A DNA stretch of 64,000 nucleotides. Source: Erythrobacter aurantius (lineage in GTDB: Bacteria > Pseudomonadota > Alphaproteobacteria > Sphingomonadales > Sphingomonadaceae). The notes under the pieces were generated by a model. The model was not told the DNA's origin, did not search any database, and saw only the letters and a list, made by a program, of their open reading frames with translations. The DNA lies in NCBI RefSeq assembly GCF_023823125.1, contig NZ_CP090949.1:558001-622000 (forward strand), written 5' to 3'. Of this stretch, positions 34,815 to 43,373 are shown piece by piece. Within the stretch, counting starts at the first letter, position 1. Every line of letters begins with the position of its first letter. Made by a program: the position numbers and the translations under genes.

Positions 34815-36548
34815 ATGGACCTTTGGACGATCATCACCATCGGCGGCGGCGGTATCGCGCTGCTGCTTATCATCTTCATCATGCTCACGACCCTTTATCG
34901 TCGTGCATCGAAGGAAATCGCCTTCGTTCGCACCGGTGTCGGTGGTGAAAAGGTGGTGATGAATGGCGGCGCGCTGGTGCTGCCGGTGTTCCATGAAACC
35001 ATGCCGGTCAACATGAACACGCTCGTGCTGAGCGTGGTGCGCAAGGACACCGAGGCGCTGATCACGCTCGATCGTCTGCGGATCGACGTGAAGGCCGAAT
35101 TCTACGTTCGCGTGCGCCCCGATGCCGGGGCAATCGCGATGGCGGCGCAGACCTTGGGCATGCGCACGATGCAGCCTGATGCTCTCAAGGATCTGGTTGA
35201 AGGCAAGTTCGTCGACGCGCTGCGTTCCGTCGCAGCCGGCATGAGCATGAACGAATTGCACGAACAGCGCGCCGATTTCGTCCAGAAGGTGCAGCAGGTT
35301 TCATCCAACGACCTCGCGATGAACGGACTCGAACTGGAATCGGTCTCGCTCACCGGGCTTGACCAGACCAGCATCGAACACTTCAACGCCAACAACGCGT
35401 TTGACGCCGAAGGTCTCACCAAGCTGACCGAGCAGATCGAAGCCCGCAAGAAGCTGCGCAACGACATCGAACAGGACACCCGCGTCCAGATCGAGACGAA
35501 GAATCTGGAAGCCGATCAGCGCAGCTTCGAGATCGGTCGCGACAAGGAATACGCCCGCCTCCAACAGGAACGCGAAGTCGAAATCCGTCGCGCTGCGCAA
35601 ATGTCCGAAATCGCCCGCGAGCAGGCGGAGCGTCAGCGCGAAGCGGACGCCGCACGGATCGAAGCCAAGAAGCAGGTCGACGCCCAGCAGATCGAGGCTG
35701 ATCGTCTCGTAGAGGAAGCGCGGATCGACCAACAGCGTGCGCTAGAAATCGCCCGGCAGGAACAGCAGATCGCGGTGCAGAACAAGAGCCGCGAAGAAAG
35801 TCAGGCGAAAGCCGAAGCCGACGATGCGCGCGCCAAGGCGGTCGAGGCGGAGGAACGCGTCACCACATCACGTGAGAGCGAGATTGCCGAGCGTCAGAAG
35901 AAAATCGAACTGATCGAAGCGGCCAAACAGGCCGAACGCGACGCGATCAAGATCAAGGTCGATGCCGAGGCCGAGCGTGACGCTGCATTGAACCGCGCCG
36001 AGGCGATCCGCCGCGAAGCCGAAGGTGAGGCAGAGGCCGAGAAACTCCGCGCAGAAGCAGCGCGCGTCCGTTTCGAGGTCGAGGCTGCCGGCCAACGCGC
36101 CGTCAACGAAGCTGCGAACATCCTCTCGATGGATCAGATCAGCCTTCAGACCAAGCTGGCTTTGCTCAAGGTCCTCCCCGAAGTCATTCGCGAAAGCGCG
36201 AAGCCGATGGAAGCGATCGATTCCATCAAGATCGTGCAGGTCGACGGCCTCACCAATGGGGGCGGATCGGGCGGCAAGGGCGCTGCGGGCGGCGGTACCG
36301 GCAACCTTGCGACCGATGCCGTGTCCGCCGCGCTTGCCTATCGCGTGCAAGCTCCTGTGCTTGACGGGCTGATGAAGGAACTGGGCCTTGATGGCTCCAA
36401 TCTTTCGGGTCTGGTTAACGGGGCGGCCAGCGGAGTAGGCGGGGTTGACCTCGGTACCGGCAAGGCGCCGGCGGATGCGGAAGCGCACGTCGCGGACCAG
36501 CGCAAGACTGCTCCGAACAAGGACGACAGTCAGAGCGCCGAGGGTTAA
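34815..36548 (+). CDS. yqiK: flotillin family protein (YqiK-like)
   Basis: A 577-aa membrane-anchored SPFH protein. One N-terminal helix (about 5-27), an SPFH/PHB domain (about 30-200; ERLRIDV-type strand, VEGKFVDALRSVAAGMS, NELHEQRADF), a very long charged coiled coil rich in EAER/DAEAERDAA repeats (about 205-420), then the flotillin tail (LSMDQISLQTKLALLKVLPEV) and a Gly-rich C-terminus (GGGSGGKGAAGGG). Flotillins oligomerise into membrane microdomain scaffolds. It forms an operon with the YqiJ-like gene, ending at the terminator at 36573. Confidence 0.92.
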   Translation: MDLWTIITIGGGGIALLLIIFIMLTTLYRRASKEIAFVRTGVGGEKVVMNGGALVLPVFHETMPVNMNTLVLSVVRKDTEALITLDRLRIDVKAEFYVRVRPDAGAIAMAAQTLGMRTMQPDALKDLVEGKFVDALRSVAAGMSMNELHEQRADFVQKVQQVSSNDLAMNGLELESVSLTGLDQTSIEHFNANNAFDAEGLTKLTEQIEARKKLRNDIEQDTRVQIETKNLEADQRSFEIGRDKEYARLQQEREVEIRRAAQMSEIAREQAERQREADAARIEAKKQVDAQQIEADRLVEEARIDQQRALEIARQEQQIAVQNKSREESQAKAEADDARAKAVEAEERVTTSRESEIAERQKKIELIEAAKQAERDAIKIKVDAEAERDAALNRAEAIRREAEGEAEAEKLRAEAARVRFEVEAAGQRAVNEAANILSMDQISLQTKLALLKVLPEVIRESAKPMEAIDSIKIVQVDGLTNGGGSGGKGAAGGGTGNLATDAVSAALAYRVQAPVLDGLMKELGLDGSNLSGLVNGAASGVGGVDLGTGKAPADAEAHVADQRKTAPNKDDSQSAEG

Positions 36549-36572
36549 GCCGACCCCGCATTTGGCAACCAG

Positions 36573-36604
36573 AAGGGGCGCTGCATTGCGGCGCCCCTTT
36601 CTCT
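36573..36604 (+). terminator. rho-independent terminator after yqiJK
   Basis: AAGGGGCGC (36573-36581), a nine-base loop, GCGCCCCTT (36591-36599) and a T-rich tail TTTCTCTT. It separates the flotillin operon from the ankyrin-repeat gene. Confidence 0.8.
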
Positions 36605-36622
36605 TCCCGGAGATCCGCGACC

Positions 36623-37726
36623 ATGGCCCGCAAGCGCAAGACTTTACCCAAGGAGTTTGACGAGATCCTCCGGTCCGGTGATCTGTCAGCCATGCGTGCG
36701 GTGTTTGATGCCTGCGAGCTGGATGCCCAAGGGAGCTATCTGAAACACACAGCACTCGCCTATGTAGATTGCCCTGATGACCTCGCGCGCTGGCTTGTCG
36801 CCGAAGGGGCCGACCTTGAGGCAGCCGACAGATACGGCCGATCCCCTTTGCATTCGCGGGCCGGGCATTGGCAAGGTGACATTGCGGTACTCATCGAGCT
36901 TGGGGCCAAGGTCGATCGCCCCGACGGAGCTGAAAGCCCGCTGCACGCTGCCGCTCGGGTCCAGAATCTCGCTGCCGCGCGCTTGTTGCTGGAACATGGG
37001 GCGCGCTGGAATGCGCGCGATCACCATGGGCTGACCCCCCTTGCAGCGGGATTGCAACAGTGCAGCAACGCCTCGCTCGCTGCCATGGCGTCGATGGCCG
37101 AACTCCTGCTTGAGGCCGGCGGTACAGGCCCGAAGCCCGGCCTGTTCACCCGACTCATTGGCAAGGCTCCGCGCAGCGAGGCCGATGATCCCGCGCTCAA
37201 GGCAATGGTGCGAAAGCTGGGGGAGAATTTCGAATTCCATCGTACCGACTTCAATCCGGACACGGTCGATGAAGCGAGCGCAGGCCTTGAGCGACTGTAT
37301 GCGTTGTTCTCGGTACCCCCGGTTCCCCGCCGGGATCTGCACCCGATCGACAAGCCGATCATCTTGCCTGAGGGTGGCTGGCAAGACGCGCATCAGGCGC
37401 TTTGGAAGGCACTTGTCCCCGGCACGGGTGCAGCGCCGAGTGTGCAAGGCGAGGTCATCCGCATTTCCGGGCGTGTCGCGGATGAGATTGTCCGCAACGG
37501 CGGGATCAACTGGGACGATAACTACCGCGAGATGGTCGATGCTTTCGACGCTCATATGGCATCGGGCATGCCGCTGCCGGATGAAGCGCTTGCCAGGTCG
37601 CGTGTTACGGCAAGCGAGATACGGCGCAAGCGGGGCGATCCTGCGGTCTTGATGGAGCTAGCGGTCCAATGGGTCGCGCTGAACCCCATGCCGATCGCAT
37701 TGGCAAAGCCCGACTACGACCGGTGA
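36623..37726 (+). CDS. ankyrin-repeat protein
   Basis: A 367-aa cytoplasmic-looking protein (basic start MARKRKTLPKEF, no signal). The first half has three to four ankyrin repeats: AADRYGRSPLHSRAGHWQGD, GAESPLHAAARVQNLAAARL and RDHHGLTPLAAGLQQCS. The second half (about 180-367) matches no family I know and holds a conserved-looking GEVIRISGRVADEIVRNGGINWDDNY. It probably binds a partner protein. It follows the yqiJK terminator and is convergent with galU, ten bases apart. Confidence 0.78.
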   Translation: MARKRKTLPKEFDEILRSGDLSAMRAVFDACELDAQGSYLKHTALAYVDCPDDLARWLVAEGADLEAADRYGRSPLHSRAGHWQGDIAVLIELGAKVDRPDGAESPLHAAARVQNLAAARLLLEHGARWNARDHHGLTPLAAGLQQCSNASLAAMASMAELLLEAGGTGPKPGLFTRLIGKAPRSEADDPALKAMVRKLGENFEFHRTDFNPDTVDEASAGLERLYALFSVPPVPRRDLHPIDKPIILPEGGWQDAHQALWKALVPGTGAAPSVQGEVIRISGRVADEIVRNGGINWDDNYREMVDAFDAHMASGMPLPDEALARSRVTASEIRRKRGDPAVLMELAVQWVALNPMPIALAKPDYDR

Positions 37727-37736
37727 GTTGCAGCGC

Positions 37737-38621
37737 CTAACGCGCCAAAAGCCGCTCCGCTATCGCTCGCACCTCGGCGCCCATGTCTTCGCGCTCAAGC
37801 GCCAGCGCCAAAGTCGCCTCGACGAAACCCGTCTTGCTGCCGCAATCGTAACGCTTGCCATCGAAGGTGACTGCGTGAAACGGCTGAGTCCCGATCATCC
37901 GCGCCATCGCATCGGTCAGCTGGATTTCACCGCCCGCGCCCTTCTCCTGATTTTCGAGCGTACGCATCACTTCGGGTTGCAGGATGTAACGGCCCGAAAT
38001 GATCTTGTTCGAGGGTGCCTTTTCGACCGGCGGCTTCTCAACCAGTCCCTTCACCTCGGTCAATGCGCCGTCGGCCGCGCCCGGATCAATCACGCCATAG
38101 CTGGAGACTTCCTCCATCGGCACTTCCAGCACGCTGATCAGATTGCCGCCGACCTGTTCATAGGCGTCCACCATCTGCTTCATGCAGCCGGTGCCGCCCT
38201 TGTGGCCGATCATCAGCTCGTCCGGCAGGAAGATGGCGAAGGGTTCGTCCCCCACGATGGCCCGCGCACACCAGATCGCGTGACCCAGCCCCATCGGAAC
38301 CTGCTGGCGGACCGTGATGATGTCACCCGGAGTCGCACGGGTCGGGTCGAGCACGCTCATGTCCTTGCCGCGTTCGCTCATCGTGCTTTCGAGTTCATAG
38401 GCCATGTCGAAATGTTCGACGATCGCGGTCTTGCCGCGGCCAGTGACGAAGATCATCTGCTCGATCCCCGCCTCGCGCGCTTCGTCCACGGCGTACTGGA
38501 TCAAGGGTCGATCCACGATCGGCAGCAATTCCTTCGGGATCGCCTTTGTCGCGGGAAGGAAGCGTGTGCCGAGCCCGGCTACCGGGAATACGGCCTTCTT
38601 GATCGGTTTCTGGCTGTTCAT
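37737..38621 (-). CDS. galU: UTP-glucose-1-phosphate uridylyltransferase
   Basis: GalU makes UDP-glucose for lipopolysaccharide, exopolysaccharide and trehalose synthesis. The 294-aa protein has the nucleotide-binding signature AGLGTRFLPATKAIPKELLP at the N-terminus, LPDELMIG, and the sugar-phosphate loop LVEKPPVEKAPSN. Length and motifs are standard. It is divergent from murA with 104 bases between starts; both supply envelope precursors. Confidence 0.96.
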   Translation of the reverse strand: MNSQKPIKKAVFPVAGLGTRFLPATKAIPKELLPIVDRPLIQYAVDEAREAGIEQMIFVTGRGKTAIVEHFDMAYELESTMSERGKDMSVLDPTRATPGDIITVRQQVPMGLGHAIWCARAIVGDEPFAIFLPDELMIGHKGGTGCMKQMVDAYEQVGGNLISVLEVPMEEVSSYGVIDPGAADGALTEVKGLVEKPPVEKAPSNKIISGRYILQPEVMRTLENQEKGAGGEIQLTDAMARMIGTQPFHAVTFDGKRYDCGSKTGFVEATLALALEREDMGAEVRAIAERLLAR

Positions 38622-38725
38622 GACGTACCGGTTAGGCCCTCGTTATCATTTCCGTCAACTGCGCGGGTTGTAACCTTGCCATGTGACGTTTGCGCGGCGC
38701 TGCAAACACGATAAAGGCAGAGGCC

Positions 38726-40006
38726 ATGGACAAACTCATCATTCGTGGCGGCAACCGCCTTTCCGGCACCATTCCGATCTCGGGGGCCAAGAACGCCGCC
38801 CTCACCCTGATCCCCTGCGCTCTGCTTACCGAAGAGCCGGTGACGCTGCGCAACCTGCCGCGGCTGGCGGACATCGACGGTTTCCAGCACCTGATGAACC
38901 AGTTCGGTGTCACCACCGTCATCCAGGGGACGCGGCCCGAAGATTTCGGGCGCGTGATGAGCATGGAGGCGACGCGCATCACCTCCACCGTCGCGCCATA
39001 CGATCTGGTCCGCAAGATGCGCGCGTCGATCCTCGTGCTTGGTCCGATGCTGGCCCGTATGGGTGAGGCCACGGTGTCGATGCCCGGTGGCTGCGCCATC
39101 GGCAACCGGCCCATCGACCTGCACCTGAAGGCACTTGAAGCCTTCGGGGCGAAGATCGAGCTGGCGCAAGGCTACGTGAAGGCGACCGCGCCTGAAGGCG
39201 GATTGCCCGGCGGCGAGTTCGACTTTCCGGTCGTATCCGTCGGCGCGACCGAGAACGCGGTGATGGCAGCCGTGCTCGCCAACGGAACCTGCAAGCTCTT
39301 CAACGCCGCACGCGAGCCGGAGATCGTTGACCTGTGCAACCTGTTGGTGGCGATGGGCGCGGAGATCGAAGGTATCGGCACCTCCGACCTCACCATCCAC
39401 GGGGTCAAGCGGCTGCATGGCGCGACCTACCGGGTCATGCCCGACCGGATCGAAGCCGGTTCCTATGCTTGCGCCGCCGCCATCACCGGAGGCGACGTGC
39501 GGCTGGAAGGTGCCAACGCGCATGACATGGCTTCGACCATTCACGCCCTGCGCGCCATCGGAGTCGAGATCGACGAGGACAAGAAGGGCATCACCGTCCG
39601 CGCCAACGGCAAGCTCAAGCCGGCAAATCTCACCACTGCGCCTTTCCCCGGCCTTGCCACCGACATGCAGGCACAATTGATGAGCCTGCTGTGCAAGGCC
39701 GAAGGCACCAGCGTCCTCAAGGAAACGATCTTCGAAAACCGTTTCATGCACGTGCCTGAACTGGCGCGCATGGGGGCTGACATCGCCACCGAAGGTCGCA
39801 CCGCGATTGTCAAAGGGCCGGTCAAGCTGACCGGAGCCGAAGTCATGGCGACCGATCTGCGCGCTTCGATGAGCCTGATCATCGCCGCGCTCGCCGCGGA
39901 AGGCGAGACGACCGTGCGCCGCATCTATCACCTCGACCGCGGATACGAGCGGCTGGAGGAGAAGCTGCAACTGGTGGGCGCCGATATCGAACGCGTCGAC
40001 GACTAA
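38726..40006 (+). CDS. murA: UDP-N-acetylglucosamine 1-carboxyvinyltransferase
   Basis: MurA transfers enolpyruvate from PEP to UDP-GlcNAc, the first committed step of peptidoglycan synthesis and the fosfomycin target. The 426-aa protein has the N-terminal [16 protein letters not shown] loop and the catalytic loop [16 protein letters not shown] with Cys123, so it should be fosfomycin-sensitive at this residue. It ends with [19 protein letters not shown]. The start is chosen at MDKLI with a GGCAGAGG site before it. It overlaps the convergent RHH gene by 4 bases. Confidence 0.97.
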   Translation: MDKLIIRGGNRLSGTIPISGAKNAALTLIPCALLTEEPVTLRNLPRLADIDGFQHLMNQFGVTTVIQGTRPEDFGRVMSMEATRITSTVAPYDLVRKMRASILVLGPMLARMGEATVSMPGGCAIGNRPIDLHLKALEAFGAKIELAQGYVKATAPEGGLPGGEFDFPVVSVGATENAVMAAVLANGTCKLFNAAREPEIVDLCNLLVAMGAEIEGIGTSDLTIHGVKRLHGATYRVMPDRIEAGSYACAAAITGGDVRLEGANAHDMASTIHALRAIGVEIDEDKKGITVRANGKLKPANLTTAPFPGLATDMQAQLMSLLCKAEGTSVLKETIFENRFMHVPELARMGADIATEGRTAIVKGPVKLTGAEVMATDLRASMSLIIAALAAEGETTVRRIYHLDRGYERLEEKLQLVGADIERVDD

Positions 40007-40236
40007 CCTATAGTCTGCGTCACCAACCACACCCGGATCGCGCTGGCGAGGCCGGGCGGGGTGGGTGACTTTATCCGCTCCGCATCGATCCGCCCGACGA
40101 GCGCGCTGATCGCAACGCCTTCGTTTTGTGCCGCTTCCTTGAGCATGTCCCAGAATACGGGCTCCAGGCTGATCGAGGTCTTGTGCCCGGCGATCTGGAT
40201 CGAGCGTTTGACCGGGGGATGATAGGGCGGCGTCAT
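40003..40236 (-). CDS. ribbon-helix-helix domain protein
   Basis: A 77-aa protein whose [20 protein letters not shown] begins with a beta-strand-like ribbon followed by two helices, the pattern of the RHH_4 (PF13467-type) family of small DNA-binding proteins common in alphaproteobacteria. It may act as a repressor. It is divergent from the LuxR-type gene across a region holding copy 2 of the duplicated element, so it could bind there; this is speculation. No strong ribosome site precedes the ATG. Confidence 0.75.
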   Translation of the reverse strand: MTPPYHPPVKRSIQIAGHKTSISLEPVFWDMLKEAAQNEGVAISALVGRIDAERIKSPTPPGLASAIRVWLVTQTIG

Positions 40237-40304
40237 GCGCGATGCGATAGCATGGAAGCCGCACCCTGTCCGCATCGCGCTTTTGCGCAGGTGCGAAGGA
40301 AATT

Positions 40305-40493
40305 GACAAAGCTGACACGGTGTCACGCGCCATTTCGGCGGCCAATCATCTGATTAAACGAAGGAAAATGGGCGAAAAGTGAAATTGACACTTATCCAAA
40401 TTTAAAAAATTTCTCTCCCCGCCAACTGGACCAGAAAACCGACAGTTTGAAAGAGCCGCATCCGGCATAGCGGGCGCAAGCCATGTAGGAAAA
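40305..40493 (+). repeat. duplicated non-coding element, copy 2
   Basis: Blocks A 40305-40325, C 40373-40396, E 40439-40472 and F 40485-40493 match copy 1 (8243-8430) at 21/21, 22/24, 29/34 and 9/9 with equal spacing. Block A holds TGACACGGTGTCA; block C contains TTGACA (40385-40390; TTAACA in copy 1) followed by an A/T-rich run, a possible promoter conserved in both copies. Here the element sits between the divergent RHH and LuxR-type genes, so it may be the promoter and leader of the latter. It accounts for most of the 350-base gap 40237-40586. Confidence 0.75.
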
Positions 40494-40502
40494 TCGCGAT
40501 TG

Positions 40503-40552
40503 CACCCCAATCGTTGCGCGTATGTCATGGCGCACACAAGATTTTTGGGGTG
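40503..40552 (+). other. inverted repeat before the LuxR-type gene
   Basis: CACCCCAA (40503-40510) and TTGGGGTG (40545-40552) are perfectly complementary with a 34-base loop, 35 bases before the preferred ATG at 40587. In the mRNA it would form a hairpin in the leader. Alternatively it lies in coding sequence if the gene starts at TTG 40500 or ATG 40527. Confidence 0.45.
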
Positions 40553-40586
40553 GCCCTTCGCCGGGCTTGTCTCCACACAGTCGGGC

Positions 40587-41363
40587 ATGACTGCCGCGAT
40601 CGATCAACTGACCGAAAAGGAGAAGGAAACCCTGCGCCTGATCGTGCGCGGGCATGACGCCAAATCGGCGGCGATCGAGCTGGATCTCTCGGTGCATACG
40701 ATCAACGAGAGGTTGCGATCCGCGCGGCGCAAGCTGGATGTCACCAGCAGCCGCGAAGCCGCGCGTGTGCTTTACGAGAGCGAAGCACAGGCCGCCGAGA
40801 GAACCCCCCAAAAACTTGCATACGAACATTTGGGGGATGCGGCGATGCTGCCATCGCCCGATGATCCTTCCATCAGGAAACGGGGCCGAAGCCCGGCTCT
40901 CTGGATTGGAGGAATTATCATGATGATGACACTCGCAGCCGTAATCGCGTTTGTTCAATCGGGCGGATGGGAAGTGCAAACTGGTGGCTGGGAAGCCCGG
41001 TCTGAAGTGGCGGATTCATCCGCCGCTGCGCAGGAAGATGCAATCCGCGAACAAGCTGCACGGGAATGGCTGGCTCTGGTCGACAAGAGCGATCTGGAAA
41101 CCAGCTTTGCGGCAACCACGTCAGCTTTCCGCTCTGCCGTGGACCTTGCCATGTTCAAATCCGCAACCGCTGCAGCAAGGGCGCCACTCGGCGAAGTGTT
41201 GGAACGACGGGCAATCCAGTTCACTACCGTGAATGAAGCGGGCAAAACCTATGAAATCGCGCTGTTCCGCACCGATTTCGAAAACCGCGTTGGCGTGATC
41301 GAGCGCGTCGCGATGGAACGCGATGGCGGGCAGTTGAAAGTCGGCGGCTATTTCATCCAGTAG
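40587..41363 (+). CDS. membrane-anchored LuxR-type HTH protein with DUF4019 domain
   Basis: A 258-aa protein. Residues 5-62 form a GerE/LuxR-type helix-turn-helix (LTEKEKETLRLIVRGHDAKS, SVHTINERLRSARRKL); a transmembrane helix lies at about 105-125 (ALWIGGIIMMMTLAAVIAFV); the rest, outside the membrane, resembles DUF4019 (REWLALVDKSDLETSF, RAPLGEVLERRAI). The DNA-binding domain thus faces the cytoplasm and a sensor faces the periplasm. A GGWE-x-GGWE mini-duplication follows the helix. Start is uncertain: no clear ribosome site, with in-frame alternatives at TTG 40500 and ATG 40527. Copy 2 of the repeated element lies directly upstream. Confidence 0.8.
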   Translation: MTAAIDQLTEKEKETLRLIVRGHDAKSAAIELDLSVHTINERLRSARRKLDVTSSREAARVLYESEAQAAERTPQKLAYEHLGDAAMLPSPDDPSIRKRGRSPALWIGGIIMMMTLAAVIAFVQSGGWEVQTGGWEARSEVADSSAAAQEDAIREQAAREWLALVDKSDLETSFAATTSAFRSAVDLAMFKSATAAARAPLGEVLERRAIQFTTVNEAGKTYEIALFRTDFENRVGVIERVAMERDGGQLKVGGYFIQ

Positions 41364-41366
41364 CCT

Positions 41367-42020
41367 TCACGCCGCGCGCGAGCGCTTGAGCGCCGCGGTG
41401 GCGAGATCGGGCCCGCGATTGAGCATCGGCTGGAGGGAAAGCGATGCATCCGCGAGTTGCTGCAACGTCAGCGGATGGTTGAACTGCATCCCGAACAGTC
41501 GCCCGTCCTGCCACCGCACCTCGCCCAGCCTTTGCGGCAGCCCGAGAGCTTCGAAGCTGAGGATCGTGCCGCAGGGGTGGATCGCATCGCTTTCAAAGCG
41601 GGCACCCTCGCGCGAAAGATCCCTCAATGCCACCTTGGCGCGACGCTGACCGTCGGTGATCACGGCGGGAGCCGAAAGTGTCAGCCTGACGGGGCGGCAA
41701 CCATGCGGGGCATCCTCGTTCAGGAACTCCGTCAGATCGATGCCATTGCCGAAGCGGTACCCGGCCTGTTCGCGCCCGGCCCAGACCCGTTCGATCGGGT
41801 AAGTGAGGCCGTTGGTCAGCTGCAACAGGATCCGCGTTTCGCGCGGAGCTTCGTGCAGGAATTTGAGGCTGAGGCCGATTTCCGAAAGCTCGCGGATCAG
41901 GCAAAGATATTCGCCCGCCTCGCAGATCACCTTCGCCGTGCGCAGCAGCGTTGCCTTGCGCCGCGACGGGTTGGCATCAGCCTTTGCGTCTTTCGTACTT
42001 GCTTGAACTCCTGGCGACAT
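41367..42020 (-). CDS. PilZ domain protein
   Basis: A 217-aa protein with two PilZ-like beta-barrels. The first (about 20-100) contains RRKATLLRTAKV and ELSEIGLSLKFL; the second (about 110-190) has GQRRAKVALRDLSREGARFE, in which R-x-x and the D/S-x-x-G stretch resemble the c-di-GMP-binding motif (RxxxR...DxSxxG). It may sense cyclic di-GMP to tune motility or surface behaviour. Start at 42020 is chosen for GAAGGTC seven bases upstream. It is convergent with the LuxR-type gene, three bases apart. Confidence 0.8.
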   Translation of the reverse strand: MSPGVQASTKDAKADANPSRRKATLLRTAKVICEAGEYLCLIRELSEIGLSLKFLHEAPRETRILLQLTNGLTYPIERVWAGREQAGYRFGNGIDLTEFLNEDAPHGCRPVRLTLSAPAVITDGQRRAKVALRDLSREGARFESDAIHPCGTILSFEALGLPQRLGEVRWQDGRLFGMQFNHPLTLQQLADASLSLQPMLNRGPDLATAALKRSRAA

Positions 42021-42111
42021 GACGACCTTCGCACCTCTCAAACATGATTGATGCTGTGTAACCCATTGAGGTTAATGAGCTGTCAACACTATCGCCTGTG
42101 AAAGCGCGGCC

Positions 42112-42507
42112 TCAGGCGACGGCAGTTGCCTCGATTTCGATCATGATATCGGGATGGTAAAGCGCCTGAACCCCCAGCAGCGTGCTGGCAATGGTCGCCC
42201 CGGCCCCGATGTGATGCGCGGTGATGGCTTCGGCCTGTTCCATGAATCCGGCGACATCGGTGGTGTAGAAATTGAGCCGCACGAAATTGCTCGCATCCAT
42301 TCCCGCCGAAGCGAGCGCGTCCATAAGGCACTGCCATGCGGAGGCATATTGCGCGACGAGATCGCCCGGATGGAGCGGTGCGCCATCGGCATCGGATGCG
42401 GTTTGCCCCGAAAGATAGAGCGTGCGCGTCGCGCCGCTGACTTCGACCCCGTGGTGCAGCCCGAAATGCTGCAGCCACGGCGTCGGATTGTGTGTTTTCT
42501 TGTCCAT
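42112..42507 (-). CDS. RidA family protein
   Basis: A 131-aa trimeric Rid protein that hydrolyses reactive enamine/imine intermediates from PLP enzymes. It shows LYLSGQTASDADG near residue 30 and RLNFYTTDV and the C-terminal IMIEIEATAVA. The conserved arginine of true RidA near position 105 is not evident, so it probably belongs to another Rid subgroup. It lies 27 bases after the acetoacetyl-CoA reductase gene on the same strand and is likely co-transcribed. Confidence 0.85.
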   Translation of the reverse strand: MDKKTHNPTPWLQHFGLHHGVEVSGATRTLYLSGQTASDADGAPLHPGDLVAQYASAWQCLMDALASAGMDASNFVRLNFYTTDVAGFMEQAEAITAHHIGAGATIASTLLGVQALYHPDIMIEIEATAVA

Positions 42508-42534
42508 TGCTGTTCCCCCCAGATGCAGCAGGTA

Positions 42535-43257
42535 TCAGTACATGTGTTGGCCGCCGTTGATGCTCATGGTCGATCCGGTCATGAAACCGCCGTTCTCCGA
42601 TGTGAGGAAAGCGACGCCGCGGGCGATCTCCTCCGCCATGCCGAGGCGGCCTACAGGGATCTTGGCGACGATCTTTTCCAGCACCGGCTCCGGCACGGCG
42701 GCGACCATGTCGGTGTCGATGTAACCGGGCGCGATTGCGTTGACGGTCACGCCGAATTTGGCGCCTTCCTGCGCCAGCGCCTTGGTGAAGCCGTGGATGC
42801 CGGACTTGGCAGCGGCGTAGTTGACCTGCCCGTATTGCCCCGCCTGCCCGTTGATCGAGCCGATGTTGACGATCCTGCCCCAGCCGCGCTCGCGCATGCC
42901 GGGAAAGGTCGCCTTGGCCATGTTGAAACAGCCACCCAGATTGACGCGCATCACGTCGTTCCAGTCGTCAAAGCTCATCTTGTGCAAAGTGCCGTCGCGG
43001 GTGATGCCGGCGTTGTTGACGACGATTTCGACCGGGCCGAATTCGGCTTCGACAGCGGCGCAACCGTCAAGGCAGGCCTGATGATCGCCGACGTCCCACT
43101 TGCGTGAGGGGATGCCGGTTTCATCGGAAAAGGCGCGGGCCTTGTCCTCGTTGCCGGCATAGTTGGCGATGACTGTGTGTCCTTGGCGTTGCAGACGCTT
43201 GCAGATCGCTTCCCCGATACCGCGCGTTCCACCTGTGACGATTGCTACCCGGCCCAT
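42535..43257 (-). CDS. phbB: acetoacetyl-CoA reductase (SDR family)
   Basis: A 240-aa short-chain dehydrogenase reducing acetoacetyl-CoA to (R)-3-hydroxybutyryl-CoA with NADPH, the second step of polyhydroxybutyrate synthesis. The cofactor motif TGGTRGIGEAI, NNAGITRDGTLHKM, and the catalytic Ser/Tyr/Lys in NIGSINGQAGQYGQVNYAAAK are all present; the GQAGQYGQ stretch is specific for PhbB rather than FabG. Start at 43257 follows GGGAGG. No thiolase or PHB synthase is adjacent. Confidence 0.92.
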   Translation of the reverse strand: MGRVAIVTGGTRGIGEAICKRLQRQGHTVIANYAGNEDKARAFSDETGIPSRKWDVGDHQACLDGCAAVEAEFGPVEIVVNNAGITRDGTLHKMSFDDWNDVMRVNLGGCFNMAKATFPGMRERGWGRIVNIGSINGQAGQYGQVNYAAAKSGIHGFTKALAQEGAKFGVTVNAIAPGYIDTDMVAAVPEPVLEKIVAKIPVGRLGMAEEIARGVAFLTSENGGFMTGSTMSINGGQHMY

Positions 43258-43312
43258 GAATCCCTCCCAGTTGCTATGCGCCGAGAGTAGCGTTGCCGTT
43301 AGGGCAAGCAAC

Positions 43313-43335
43313 AAAAAACCCCGCCGAAGCGAGGT
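43313..43335 (-). terminator. rho-independent terminator after the exported-protein gene
   Basis: On the minus strand ACCTCGC (43335-43329), loop TTCG, GCGGGGT (43324-43318, one mismatch) then a run of T. It ends the transcript of 43374-44132 before the phbB gene. Confidence 0.75.
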
Positions 43336-43373
43336 CTTTATCACCAAAGTCGTATGCGACGACCTGCGCCGTG

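Noticed and set aside
34815..36548. Repetitive DNA in the flotillin gene
   Set aside because: The repetition reflects Glu/Ala/Arg coiled-coil codons, not a tandem repeat or CRISPR.
35301..36755. Minus-strand frames opposite the flotillin gene
   Set aside because: The coiled-coil coding strand creates long open antisense frames; no family signal.
38618..40345. A 575-codon minus-strand frame across murA
   Set aside because: Shadow of murA; no domain motif, and it would bury the RHH gene.
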